A DNA stretch of 64,000 bases, from NCBI RefSeq assembly GCF_014648595.1, contig NZ_BMRK01000013.1, positions 1 to 64,000 on the forward strand, written 5' to 3'. Source of the stretch: Nocardioides luteus (GTDB taxonomy: Bacteria; Actinomycetota; Actinomycetes; Propionibacteriales; Nocardioidaceae). The notes beneath the pieces are model-generated. The model made no database searches. It saw only the letters and a program-made list of their open reading frames with translations, and had not been told where the DNA came from. This document shows positions 51,762 through 60,399 of the stretch, piece after piece. The position numbers were made by a program, and so were the translations under genes. Each line of letters opens with the position of its first letter. Position 1 is the stretch's first letter.

Positions 51762-53284
51762 CAGTCCACCAGCTCCTTCTCGTCCTCGACGGTGGCCGAC
51801 CGCTCGGCCCGTGCCCGGACGCGGACGATGAACGGCCGGCCCAGGATGAACAGTGCGATCAGGACGTAGATGACCACGGCCAGCGGCTCGCTGAGCAGCA
51901 CGACGTAGTCACCGCCCGAGATGGTCAGCGCCTCGCGCAGCTTGCTCTCCATCAGCGGTCCCAGGATGACGCCGAGGATCAGCGGCAGCACCGGCAGCCC
52001 GAAACGGCGCATCATCAGCCCGAGCAGGCCGAAGGCGAGCAGCAGCGCGATGTCGAACGGGTCCAGGTTCGTCGCGTACGCCCCCAGGCAGGCGAAGAAG
52101 AGGATGCCTGCGTAGAGCTGCGGGCGCGGGATGCGCAGCAGCCGGGCCCACAGCGGCGCCAGCGGCAGGTTGAGCACCAGCAGCAGCGTGTTGCCGATCA
52201 GCAGGCTGGCCAGCAGGGTCCAGACCAGGTCGGCGTGGTCGGTCATCAGCTGCGGTCCCGGAGTGATGCCGTAGCCCTGGAGGGCCGAGAGCATCACCGA
52301 GGCGGTCGCGGTGACCGGCAGGCCGAGCGCGAGCATCGGCACGAACATGCCTGCGGCCGAGGCGTTGTTGGCCGCCTCCGGACCGGCGACACCCTCGATG
52401 GCGCCACGGCCGAAGTCGCCGCGCTTGGAGAGCTTCCGCTCGGTCAGGTAGGAGAGGAAGGTCGGCAGCTCGGCGCCACCGGCCGGCAGCGCGCCGAACG
52501 GGAACCCGAAGGCGGTGCCGCGCAGCCACGGCTTCCAGGAACGGCCCCAGTCGTCACGTCCCATCCACGGTCGGCCGACAGGGGTCACGTGTGCGGGGCG
52601 CCGGCGCAGGTGGGCGGCCACCCACAGGGCCTCACCGAGGGCGAAGATGCCGACCGCGACGACCACGATGTCGAGCCGGTCCACCAGCTGCGTCACGCCG
52701 AAGGTGAGCCGCGGCTGGCCGGTGTTGAGATCGAGGCCGACCAGACCGATCGTGAGGCCGAGGAAGAGCGCGGCGAACCCGCGCAGCGCCGAGGTGCCGA
52801 GCACCGTCGTGGTCATCACCAGCGCCAGCACCATCAGTGCGAAGTACGACGGCGCACCCAGGTCGACGGCGACGTCGGCCAGGGCCGGCGAGAAGAAGGC
52901 GACCAGGAGGGTGCCGATCGTGCCCGCGATGAACGAGCCGACCGCTGCGGTGGCCAGCGCCTGCGCGCCACGCCCCGCCCGTGCCATCTTGTTGCCCTCC
53001 AGCGCTGTCATCACCGAGGCGGACTCCCCCGGTGTGTTCAGCAGGATCGAGGTGGTGGAGCCGCCGTACATGCCGCCGTAGTAGAGGCCGGCGAACATGA
53101 TGAACGCGCTGGTCGGCTCGAGCCGGTACGTCACAGGCAGCAGCAGCGCGATGGCCATCGCCGGGCCGATGCCCGGCAGCACGCCGACGAAGGTACCCAG
53201 CAGCACGCCGATGGCGGCGTAGAGCAGGTTCATCGGGGTCAGGGCGGACTCGAGCCCGCCCATCAGAAGTTCGAAGTTCTCCAT
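51761..53284 (-). CDS. tctA: Tripartite tricarboxylate transporter, large permease TctA
   Basis: 507-residue membrane protein with 11-12 helices. Family signatures [25 protein letters not shown] and [20 protein letters not shown] at the N-terminus and a related GAGxPG-type loop in [16 protein letters not shown]. With TctB and the periplasmic binder TctC it imports citrate or other tricarboxylates. It starts 10 bases after tctB. Confidence 0.94.
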   Translation of the reverse strand: MENFELLMGGLESALTPMNLLYAAIGVLLGTFVGVLPGIGPAMAIALLLPVTYRLEPTSAFIMFAGLYYGGMYGGSTTSILLNTPGESASVMTALEGNKMARAGRGAQALATAAVGSFIAGTIGTLLVAFFSPALADVAVDLGAPSYFALMVLALVMTTTVLGTSALRGFAALFLGLTIGLVGLDLNTGQPRLTFGVTQLVDRLDIVVVAVGIFALGEALWVAAHLRRRPAHVTPVGRPWMGRDDWGRSWKPWLRGTAFGFPFGALPAGGAELPTFLSYLTERKLSKRGDFGRGAIEGVAGPEAANNASAAGMFVPMLALGLPVTATASVMLSALQGYGITPGPQLMTDHADLVWTLLASLLIGNTLLLVLNLPLAPLWARLLRIPRPQLYAGILFFACLGAYATNLDPFDIALLLAFGLLGLMMRRFGLPVLPLILGVILGPLMESKLREALTISGGDYVVLLSEPLAVVIYVLIALFILGRPFIVRVRARAERSATVEDEKELVD

Positions 53285-53294
53285 CAGTCAGTCC

Positions 53295-53822
53295 TCACAG
53301 GATCCCGTCGAGTACGCCAGGGGTGAGCGGGATGCCCAGGCCGACGTAGAAGGCGTACCAGCTGCCGATCGCCAGGACGAGCCCGACGATCACGTCGCGC
53401 ACCAGCGTGCGGCTGCCGAGGGACCAGGCGGCGCCGGCGAAGAGCAGGCCTCCGGAGATCGCCCAGCCGAGCAGGTTCACGGTCGCGACCGTGAACAGCA
53501 GGACCGCGACCAGCTTGAGGACGGTCAGCCAGTCGGCCGAGGAGCTCAGATCCACGTCCTCACCCTCTTCGGGCTCTGGCTGGGCGCCACGGGCCGTGGC
53601 GACCACGAGCAGCGCTCCGACCAGGACGAGCCCGGTGCCGATGAGGTAGGGAAAGGCGCGCGGGCCGACCGGGTCGGCGAAGCCGACCTCGAGCCGGGCG
53701 GCGTCGAACACCGTGTAGATCCCGATGACGATCATGAACGCGGCCAGGCCGTACTGGCCGAGGTCGACCCGGCGCTCGGCGGGCCGGGTCTCAGGTGCCT
53801 TGTGGGCTTCGGGTGCGCTCAC
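53295..53822 (-). CDS. tctB: Tripartite tricarboxylate transporter, small permease TctB
   Basis: 175-residue protein with four predicted helices (YGLAAFMIVIGIYTVFDAARL, FPYLIGTGLVLVGALLVV, LVAVLLFTVATVNLLGWAISGGLLF and VIVGLVLAIGSWYAFYVGLGI). GTG 53822 overlaps the tctC stop (GTGA). Confidence 0.87.
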   Translation of the reverse strand: MSAPEAHKAPETRPAERRVDLGQYGLAAFMIVIGIYTVFDAARLEVGFADPVGPRAFPYLIGTGLVLVGALLVVATARGAQPEPEEGEDVDLSSSADWLTVLKLVAVLLFTVATVNLLGWAISGGLLFAGAAWSLGSRTLVRDVIVGLVLAIGSWYAFYVGLGIPLTPGVLDGIL

Positions 53823-54934
53823 AGCAGATCCAGCTCCTTCAGGGTCGAGGAGACCCGCTGGTCCTGCTCGACCAGCAGGTCGTCGAAGTCGTCGCCCGTG
53901 GTGAAGGCGTCGGTCCAGCCGTTGTCCTTCAGCGCCTGCTGCCACTGCTCGGAGTCGTGCATCCGGGTGAGCAGGTCGATCAGCTCCTGACGGCGCTTCT
54001 CGCTGATCCCTGGAGGCGCGAGCACGCCGCGCCAGTTCAGGAAGACCAGGTCGAGGTCGCTCTCGGTCAGTGTCGGAGCGTCGGCGAAGACGCCACCCGC
54101 GCGCTCGTCGCCGGAGGTGGCCAGCACCCGGAGCTCGCCGGCCTCCACCTGCCCCTCGAACTCGGCCAGGCCGGAGAAGCCGACGTCGATCTTCTCGCCG
54201 AGCAGCGCGCTGGTGAGCGGGCCGCCGCCGTCGTACGAGACGTACTTGACCTCCTTCGGGTCGATGCCGGCCGCCTCGGCGAGCTGCATCGGGAAGAGGT
54301 GGTCGGGGCCGCCGGGCGAGGAACCGCCGCCGACGACGACGGAGTCGGGGTCGGCGGACCAGGCCTTCACCAGATCGTCGATGGTCTTGAACGGCGAGTC
54401 GGCCGGGACCAGCACGCCCTCCTGCTCCTCGATGAGCTGGGCGATCGGGGTGGCGTCCTGGGGACGGGCGTCGACCCCGAAGGAGTACGTCGAGCCGACC
54501 ACACCCAGTCCGATCGTCATGAGCAGGTTGCCGTTGCCCTCCTCGCTCATCAGGCGCGACATCGCGACCGAGCCGCCGGCGCCCAGGATGTTGGTCACCT
54601 GGATGTCGCCGCCGGTCAGGTTGTCGCGGTCGAGGACGCCGACGGCCGCGCGGCCGGTCTGGTCGTAGCCACCGCCGGGGCTGTTCGGGATCCACATGTC
54701 GAGGTCACGGGACTGCTCGCCACGGGTCACGCCGCAGGCCGAGGCCGCGGCGATCAGGCAGGTCACGAGCAGCACGGCGAGAGTGCGGGTTCGGCGTATG
54801 CTCGCTGCCCGGCCCGGTCGCCACTGCTGCTTCGGCAGCGGCGGCTGGCTCGGATCGGGCGGGGACTGCGATGTCGGGGTCGACAACGGCTGGCCTCCAG
54901 ACTGGGGGATGAAACGGTCAGTGGTGATGGTCAC
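53819..54934 (-). CDS. tctC: Tripartite tricarboxylate transporter, solute-binding lipoprotein TctC
   Basis: 371-residue lipoprotein. A long polar N-terminus precedes the hydrophobic segment LAVLLVTCLIAAASAC, whose lipobox Cys follows AAAS. The mature domain has the Bug-family pattern WIPNSPGGGYDQTGRAAV, TNILGAGGSVAMSRL and SVVVGGGSSPGGPDHL. GTG 54934 is the first start in frame; the 46 residues before the signal helix are unusually long, so a later start may be used, but no in-frame ATG/GTG is closer. A CRP-type site lies upstream. Confidence 0.9.
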   Translation of the reverse strand: MTITTDRFIPQSGGQPLSTPTSQSPPDPSQPPLPKQQWRPGRAASIRRTRTLAVLLVTCLIAAASACGVTRGEQSRDLDMWIPNSPGGGYDQTGRAAVGVLDRDNLTGGDIQVTNILGAGGSVAMSRLMSEEGNGNLLMTIGLGVVGSTYSFGVDARPQDATPIAQLIEEQEGVLVPADSPFKTIDDLVKAWSADPDSVVVGGGSSPGGPDHLFPMQLAEAAGIDPKEVKYVSYDGGGPLTSALLGEKIDVGFSGLAEFEGQVEAGELRVLATSGDERAGGVFADAPTLTESDLDLVFLNWRGVLAPPGISEKRRQELIDLLTRMHDSEQWQQALKDNGWTDAFTTGDDFDDLLVEQDQRVSSTLKELDLL

Positions 54935-54942
54935 AGCCCCGC

Positions 54943-54956
54943 GTGACCGCCGTCAC
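54943..54956. promoter_or_regulatory. CRP-type palindrome between tctC and the second sensor kinase
   Basis: GTGACCGCCGTCAC fits GTGA-N6-TCAC, 9 bases upstream of the tctC start and 30 bases before the kinase start. Confidence 0.45.
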
Positions 54957-54985
54957 CGTTGGGCAACCAAAGGAGGTTGTGGAAC

Positions 54986-56671
54986 TTGTGGTCACCGGCC
55001 CCACGCCGCCACCTGACCCTCGCCGGGCAGGTGCTGGTCCTGCAGCTCTCGGTGCTGTTCCTCGTCGTCGTCGCGACCAGCATCGTCTCGCTGCAGCAGA
55101 GCGACGCCGACTTCCGTGACTCGCGCGAGGACCGGCTCCGCGCCGCCGCGGAGAGCCTCGCCGGCACCGCCGCGGTCCAGGACGGGCTGACCGCCGGCCC
55201 CGACCGGCTGGCGCTGGCGTTCTACCTGCAGACCCGGGCGGCCGACGCGGGCGCCGACACCGCCTACCTGACCGGTCTCGACGGCGACGTGCTGGTCGCG
55301 ACCGACCCGACTCGTGTCGGGGAGAGGCTCGACCTCGGCGGCGGGGAGGCGAGCCGCGCCTGGTCCGGCGACATCGAGGACGCCGGGCGCCGCGCGATCG
55401 CTGCCCAGGTGCCCGTCTACGGTGGCGGGTCGACCGGGCCGGACGCCCAGGCCCCGCGCCCGGTCGGCGTGGTCGTGGTGACCGAGGACTACCCGCCGCT
55501 GACCGAGCGGATCGCCCGCACCTGGGCCGACGCCGTCACCGTGCTGCTGATCGGCCTCGCGCTCGGGCTGCTGGGCTCGTGGCTGCTGGCGCGGCTGATC
55601 AAGCGGCGTACGCGTGGGCTCGAGCCTCGTGACATCGCCGCCCTCGCCGATCACCGCGAAGGGCTGCTGCGCTCGATCCGCGAGGGCGTGCTCGCCGTCG
55701 GTGCCGACGGGCGGGTCAGCCTGATGAGCGACAGCGCTCGCGACCTCCTCGGGCTGGGGTCGGACCCGACCGGGCGACGACTCGAGGAGCTCGATCTGCC
55801 CGCCGAGACGCTCGCCCTGCTCAGCGGCTCCGAGGAGGTCCACGACACGCCGCTGGTCGCCGGCGACCGGGTGCTCGTGCTCAACCGCAACCGGGTCCAC
55901 CACGACGGCCGTCCCGCAGGCACCGTCACCACGCTGCGCGACCGCACCGAGCTGGTCGCCCTGCAGAGCGAGCTCAACGCCCGCGAGAGCGTCACCGAGA
56001 CGCTGCGGGCGCAGACCCACGAGTTCAGCAACCAGCTCCACACCATCACCGGGCTGCTCGAGCTGGAGGAGTACGCCGAGGTGGGCCGCTTCGTCACCGG
56101 GCTGACCGCCCGCCGGGCGGCCCTGAGCGACCACGTCACCTCGCGGATCGACGACCCGGCGGTGGCCGCCCTGCTCATCGCGAAGGCCAGCCTGGCGGCC
56201 GAGCGTCGGGTGAGCATCGACCTGGAGACCTCCAGCGCGCTCCCCCGGCTCACCCCCGACGGCTCCGCCGACGTGGTCACGGTCCTCGGCAACCTGGTCG
56301 ACAACGCCGTCGACGCGGCGGCGCTGGTCGGGCCGCTCGACGGCCGGGTCGGCGTACTGCTGACCGCGGAGCGTCAGACCGTGACCGTCCGCGTCTCCGA
56401 CACCGGCGGTGGGGTGCCGGCCGAGCGCATGCCGGAGATCTTCCGGCGCGGCTTCAGCACCAAGCCGCGCGATGCCAGCGGCCGCGGGGTCGGGCTCGCG
56501 CTGGTGCAGCTGGTGTGCCGTGCGCGCGGCGGCGAGGTCGAGGTGGAGAATACCGGCTCGGCGGAGCGGCCCGGAGCGGTCTTCGTCGCGACCCTGCCGG
56601 GCGCCGCGCCGCTCTCGCCGCCCGCCGCCGCTGCCCCTGATCCTGATCCTGCCACTGAGGAGTACCGATGA
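54986..56671 (+). CDS. CitA/DcuS-family sensor histidine kinase (second system)
   Basis: 561-residue membrane kinase paralogous to the one at 1092. A first helix (LVLQLSVLFLVVVATSIV), an extracytoplasmic domain, a second helix (VTVLLIGLALGLLGSWLLARL), PAS-like segment, H box RAQTHEFSNQLHTITGLLEL, N box VLGNLVDNAVDAA and G boxes DTGGGVPAE and GRGVGLALV. The start TTG 54986 is set by a perfect AAAGGAGG at 54969-54976, 9 bases away; the upstream in-frame TTG 54959 has none. Divergent from tctCBA, it likely senses tricarboxylates. Confidence 0.92.
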   Translation: MWSPAPRRHLTLAGQVLVLQLSVLFLVVVATSIVSLQQSDADFRDSREDRLRAAAESLAGTAAVQDGLTAGPDRLALAFYLQTRAADAGADTAYLTGLDGDVLVATDPTRVGERLDLGGGEASRAWSGDIEDAGRRAIAAQVPVYGGGSTGPDAQAPRPVGVVVVTEDYPPLTERIARTWADAVTVLLIGLALGLLGSWLLARLIKRRTRGLEPRDIAALADHREGLLRSIREGVLAVGADGRVSLMSDSARDLLGLGSDPTGRRLEELDLPAETLALLSGSEEVHDTPLVAGDRVLVLNRNRVHHDGRPAGTVTTLRDRTELVALQSELNARESVTETLRAQTHEFSNQLHTITGLLELEEYAEVGRFVTGLTARRAALSDHVTSRIDDPAVAALLIAKASLAAERRVSIDLETSSALPRLTPDGSADVVTVLGNLVDNAVDAAALVGPLDGRVGVLLTAERQTVTVRVSDTGGGVPAERMPEIFRRGFSTKPRDASGRGVGLALVQLVCRARGGEVEVENTGSAERPGAVFVATLPGAAPLSPPAAAAPDPDPATEEYR

Positions 56672-57378
56672 CGCCGACGCCCGAGCTCACCGTGCTCGTG
56701 GTCGAGGACGACTTCATGGTCGCCTCGATCCACACCCGGTTCGTGGAGCGGGTCGACGGGTTCCGGGTCGTCGGCGTGGCCGCGACCGGCTCCCAGGCGC
56801 TCGACGAGGTCGCCCGCCTCTCCCCCGACGTGCTGCTGCTCGACGTGCACCTGCCCGACTTCAGCGGCATCGAGCTGCTCCGCCGCCTGCGCGGCCGAGG
56901 GGACGACGCCGACGTCATCGTGATCACCGCGGCCCGCGAGGCCGACACGGTGCGCGCGGCTGCCGCCGGCGGTGCCGCCCACTACGTGGTCAAGCCATTC
57001 CCGTTCGAGGACCTCGCCGCCCGGCTCGAGGACGTACGTCGCTCCCGCGAGGCGCTCGCCCGCATCGACGAGCGCGGCGACGGCGTCGAGCACCGCGACC
57101 GGGTCCAGGCGGGCATCGACGAGGTGTTCAACCACCAGGCCAGCGGCCGGGAGGCACGCGAGCGGCTGCCGAAGGGGCTGAGCGCCGAGACCGCCCGCGC
57201 CGTGCTCGCCGCACTCGAGTCGGCCGGTGAGCTCAGCGCCACCGAGTGCGCCGACGCTGTCGGCGTCTCCCGGGTCAGCGCCCGGCGCTACCTCGAGCAC
57301 TTCGCGAGCACCGGCCGGATCGGCGTACGCCTCAACTACGGCACCGCCGGCCGCCCCGAGCGCCGCTACCGCGGATAA
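56668..57378 (+). CDS. CitB/DcuR-family response regulator (second system)
   Basis: 236 residues, coupled to the kinase by ATGA. Receiver: VVEDDFMVASIHTRFVERVDG, phosphoacceptor Asp in VLLLDVHLPDFSG, Thr in VITAARE, Lys in YVVKPFPF. C-terminal helix-turn-helix: LSATECADAVGVSRVSARRYLEHFAS, closely similar to that of the regulator at 2693. Probably activates tctCBA. The 21-bp repeat array begins 15 bases after its stop. Confidence 0.92.
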   Translation: MTPTPELTVLVVEDDFMVASIHTRFVERVDGFRVVGVAATGSQALDEVARLSPDVLLLDVHLPDFSGIELLRRLRGRGDDADVIVITAAREADTVRAAAAGGAAHYVVKPFPFEDLAARLEDVRRSREALARIDERGDGVEHRDRVQAGIDEVFNHQASGREARERLPKGLSAETARAVLAALESAGELSATECADAVGVSRVSARRYLEHFASTGRIGVRLNYGTAGRPERRYRG

Positions 57379-57392
57379 CCCCACCCCGACCC

Positions 57393-57498
57393 GTCGAAAA
57401 TCGACGCCGAGAGGTCAGAAATCGCCACCGAGACGTCACTTCTCGGCGCACTCGCTCCCGATATTCGACCTCTCGCCGTCGAGTTTTGACCACTCGGA
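57393..57498. repeat. 21-bp-period repeat array between genes
   Basis: About five degenerate units start at 57393, 57414, 57435, 57456 and 57478. The first reads GTCGAAAATCGACGCCGAG.., as in lhr (43176-43301). One extra base sits before the last unit. It lies between the response regulator and the LacI gene, which converge. Confidence 0.75.
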
Positions 57499-57524
57499 GG
57501 GGTTTGAGATCGGCCGGGCGGCCT

Positions 57525-58541
57525 TCAGGCCGAGTCGCGGACCACCAGGGTCGTGGGGAGGACCACGGCGGGCTCGACCTCCTCCCCCGCCACCAGGCGG
57601 AGGATCTGCTCGGCGAGGCGGGTGCCGATCTCGTGGATCGGCTGGTGGACGGTGGTCAGCGGCGGGTCGGTGAACCGGGCCGTTTCGACGTCGTCGAAGC
57701 CGATCACCGCCACGTCGTCGGGCACCCGGCGGCCGAGCCGTCGCAGCGTACGCAAGGCACCGTCGGCCATCAGGTCGGAGGCAGCGAAGACGGCGTCGAT
57801 GTCGGGTTCGCGCTCGAGCAGCCGCTCCATCGCCTCCATGCCCGACTGGCGCATGAAGTCGCCTTCCTCGACCAGCGGCGCGGCGCCTTCGAGTTCTTCC
57901 AGCCCGGCGAGGTAGCCGGCCAGCCGCTCCCGTCCGGCGACCATGTCCTGCGGACCGGAGATGGTCGCGATCCGGCGGCGGCCGAGGCCGATGAGGTGGC
58001 GCATCGCCGCCTCGACCCCGCTGGCGTGCTCGACGTCGATGTAGGGCACGGTGGCCTCGCCGAGCGGTCGGCCGCTCGTGACGACGGAGACGCCCGCGAG
58101 GCGCAGCTCCTCGGGAAGGGTGTCGGCGCCGTGCATCGAGGCGAGCACGACACCGTCGACGGTGCGGCCGTGGACGTACCGGAGGATCCGGTCGTGGCTC
58201 GACCTGGTCGAGGCGAGCAGCAGCACCAGCTGCTTGTCGGCCTTCTCCAGCGCCTCGCCGACGCCGCGGATCACGCCCGGGAAGAAGGCGTCGTCGGAGA
58301 AGACCCGGGTCGCCGACTCCGGCAGGATCAGCGCGATGGAGTCCGTACGCTGCGTCACCAGGCTCCGCGCCGCCGGGTTGGGCACGTAGCCGAGCTCGGC
58401 GATGGCCCGGCGGATCCGTTCCTCGATGTCCGGTCGCACGGTGGTGGAGCCGTTGACGACGCGGGAGACGGTCGCTCGCGAGGCCCCGGCCGCCCGCGCC
58501 ACTGTCTCCAGCGTCGGCCGGCCGGCCGGGGTCTGCTTCAT
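57525..58541 (-). CDS. LacI-family transcriptional regulator
   Basis: 338 residues. The N-terminal LacI helix-turn-helix and hinge are PTLETVARAAGASRATVSRVVNGSTTVRPDIEERI and ELGYVPNPAARSL, followed by a periplasmic-binding-protein-like sugar domain. It is upstream-adjacent to the GH16 gene on the same strand order, and the GAGAGCGCTCTC palindrome before GH16 is a typical LacI-family site, so it probably represses that gene. Confidence 0.93.
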   Translation of the reverse strand: MKQTPAGRPTLETVARAAGASRATVSRVVNGSTTVRPDIEERIRRAIAELGYVPNPAARSLVTQRTDSIALILPESATRVFSDDAFFPGVIRGVGEALEKADKQLVLLLASTRSSHDRILRYVHGRTVDGVVLASMHGADTLPEELRLAGVSVVTSGRPLGEATVPYIDVEHASGVEAAMRHLIGLGRRRIATISGPQDMVAGRERLAGYLAGLEELEGAAPLVEEGDFMRQSGMEAMERLLEREPDIDAVFAASDLMADGALRTLRRLGRRVPDDVAVIGFDDVETARFTDPPLTTVHQPIHEIGTRLAEQILRLVAGEEVEPAVVLPTTLVVRDSA

Positions 58542-58564
58542 GAGTGGAACCTATCGCCTCCCGC

Positions 58565-59950
58565 TCATCGGGAGAACGTGAACCAGTTGATGTTGACGAA
58601 GTCGGCCGGCTGGCCGCTGGTGAACCTGAGGTAGACCGTGTGCGTGCCGGTCACGTCGCTGATGGCGCCGGGGACCGTACGCCAGCTCTGCCAGCCGCCG
58701 GTGTTCGCGACCGAGAAGCTGCCGACCGGGGTGCTGTTGACGTCGTCGAGGCGTACCTCGACCAGACCGCTGACCCCGCTCGGAGCCCCGGAGGCGACGC
58801 GGGCCGAGAACGTGTGCGCCGCGCTGGATCCGAAGTTCACCCCGTCGTAGCGGAGCCAGTCACCGTTGGAGAGGAACCCCACGTCCTGGCCGCCGCCGGC
58901 GTCGCTGGTCGTCTCCGTCTGGGTGCCGCTCTGGGCGTCGTAGGACTCGGCCTGGATGGTGGAGTAGGCGTCGCGGTTGCCGGGTTCCGGCGGGTCGGTC
59001 GGGTCCGGCGGGTCCGTCGGATCGCTGCCGCCGCCCTTGGAGTAGACCGCGACGTAGTCGACCAGCATCGGTACGCCGGAAGCGGTCGACGCCGTCGGGC
59101 TGCCCGGCCAGCCGCCGCCGATCGCGACGTTGAGGATGATGAAGAAGCCGTGGTCGGTCGCGTTGTTCCAGGTCGTCGCGTCGACCTGGTCGGAGCGGAC
59201 CGTGTGGTAGAGCACGTCGTCGACGTAGAAGCGCAGCTGCTGCGGGCTGGTGCTGCGGTCCCACTCCATCGCGTACGTGTGGAACGACGACTGGCAGCTC
59301 GAGCCGGGGCAGCCCTGGATCGTGCCGCCGATGCCGGTGGTCTCGTTGCACGGGCCGCCGGGCGAGGTGCCGCAGTGCAGCGTCGCCCAGACCTGGTTGG
59401 CGCCGTTGACGTTCTCCATGATGTCGATCTCGCCGATGCCCGGCCAGTTCCAGTAGTTGCCGCGGAACGGCTCGCCCAGCATCCAGAACGCCGGCCAGAT
59501 CCCCTGCGCCGCCGCGCCGGTCACGTTCGGCATCTGGATACGGCTCTCCACCCGGAGCACACCGCCCGACGGCGGCTGGAAGTCGCTCCGCGTGGTCTCG
59601 ATGCGCCCGGAGGTCCAGTTGCCGGAGCCGTCGCGGATCGGCTTGATCGCGAGGTTGCCGTTGCCGTCCTGGTAGACGTTCTGGGTGCTGTCGGTGTGGT
59701 ACGCGATCTCGCCGGTCCCCCAGTTGGGCGCGCCGCCCGGGTAGGAGTGACCGATGTCGTAGATCCAGTCGTCGGTGTTGATCCGCGACCCGGCCGACCC
59801 GGTGAAGTCGTCGCTCCACACCTTGGTCCACCCCGCCGGCGTACCGGGCTCCGACGCCTGCGACGCCTGCCCTATCGAGCTCAGCGGGATCGCCAGAGCG
59901 ACCACCCCGACCGCGACGACCGCGGCCCCTAATGCCTTGAGACTTCTCAT
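58565..59950 (-). CDS. Secreted GH16 endo-beta-glucanase with CBM6-like domain
   Basis: 461-residue extracellular enzyme. The signal peptide is MRSLKALGAAVVAVGVVALA. The GH16 domain (about 37-290) carries the catalytic signature GEIDIMENVNG with both Glu residues and the Asp between them. A Pro/Asp/Thr linker (DPTDPPDPTDPPEP) leads to a C-terminal family 6-like carbohydrate-binding module (YSTIQAESYDAQSGTQTETT to FVNINWFTFSR). Likely beta-1,3-glucan hydrolysis. ATG 59950 chosen. Upstream lie a LacI-type palindrome and a CRP-type site. Confidence 0.93.
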   Translation of the reverse strand: MRSLKALGAAVVAVGVVALAIPLSSIGQASQASEPGTPAGWTKVWSDDFTGSAGSRINTDDWIYDIGHSYPGGAPNWGTGEIAYHTDSTQNVYQDGNGNLAIKPIRDGSGNWTSGRIETTRSDFQPPSGGVLRVESRIQMPNVTGAAAQGIWPAFWMLGEPFRGNYWNWPGIGEIDIMENVNGANQVWATLHCGTSPGGPCNETTGIGGTIQGCPGSSCQSSFHTYAMEWDRSTSPQQLRFYVDDVLYHTVRSDQVDATTWNNATDHGFFIILNVAIGGGWPGSPTASTASGVPMLVDYVAVYSKGGGSDPTDPPDPTDPPEPGNRDAYSTIQAESYDAQSGTQTETTSDAGGGQDVGFLSNGDWLRYDGVNFGSSAAHTFSARVASGAPSGVSGLVEVRLDDVNSTPVGSFSVANTGGWQSWRTVPGAISDVTGTHTVYLRFTSGQPADFVNINWFTFSR

Positions 59951-59997
59951 GTTGACTCGCTTTCCGAATGAACGAGCGGTGAGTCCCTGCGACTCGT

Positions 59998-60009
59998 GAG
60001 AGCGCTCTC
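59998..60009. promoter_or_regulatory. LacI-family operator upstream of GH16
   Basis: GAGAGCGCTCTC is a perfect 12-bp palindrome with the central CG typical of LacI-family operators (compare TGGGAGCGCTCCCA of cellobiose regulators). It is 48 bases upstream of the GH16 start. Confidence 0.7.
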
Positions 60010-60035
60010 TCGAGGACACATGATGTCAGCACGAT

Positions 60036-60049
60036 GTGACCCACGTCAC
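60036..60049. promoter_or_regulatory. CRP-type palindrome upstream of GH16
   Basis: GTGACCCACGTCAC, preceded by T, fits TGTGA-N6-TCAC. It lies 27 bases upstream of the LacI-type operator. Confidence 0.5.
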
Positions 60050-60082
60050 CCGTTGAGCAAACTCTTAACCCACCCATGCATC

Positions 60083-60389
60083 GCCGAGTCGGCGCATCTG
60101 CCCCAGAATTTCGTGCCCAGTCGGCGCGTCTGCCCCACGTACGGACGCCCAGTCGGCGCAACTGCCCCGCCCAGGAGCGTCGAGCCGGCGCATCTGCCCC
60201 AGAAGTCGAGGCAGATGCACGAAGCGGGCGCCCGATGTCGGGGCAGATGCGCCGACTGGGCGCGTACGAGCGAGGCAGATGCGCCGACTGGGCGCTCAGA
60301 TTCGGGGCAGATGCGCCGACTCGGCACGTATGCGTGAGGCAGACGCGCCGACTCGGCGACTTCAGATGGGGCAGATGCGCCGACTCGGC
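60083..60389. repeat. 32-bp-period array of ten 22-bp repeats with central inversion
   Basis: Four units in one orientation start at 60083, 60115, 60147 and 60179. Six in the opposite orientation start at 60208, 60240, 60272, 60304, 60336 and 60368. Each unit is 22 bases with the palindromic core GCCGA-N-TCGGC at one end and GGGGCAGATG or GAGGCAGATG at the other. Spacers are exactly 10 bases and unrelated, except for 7 bases at the inversion point. No cas gene is nearby. The array fills the gap between the GH16 control region and the rodZ-like gene. A short copy lies at 30894-31000. Confidence 0.9.
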
Positions 60390-60399
60390 GGGGTGGGGG

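Noticed and set aside
60083-60389. CRISPR array
   Set aside because: Spacers are only 10 bases, units occur in both orientations and no cas genes are present.
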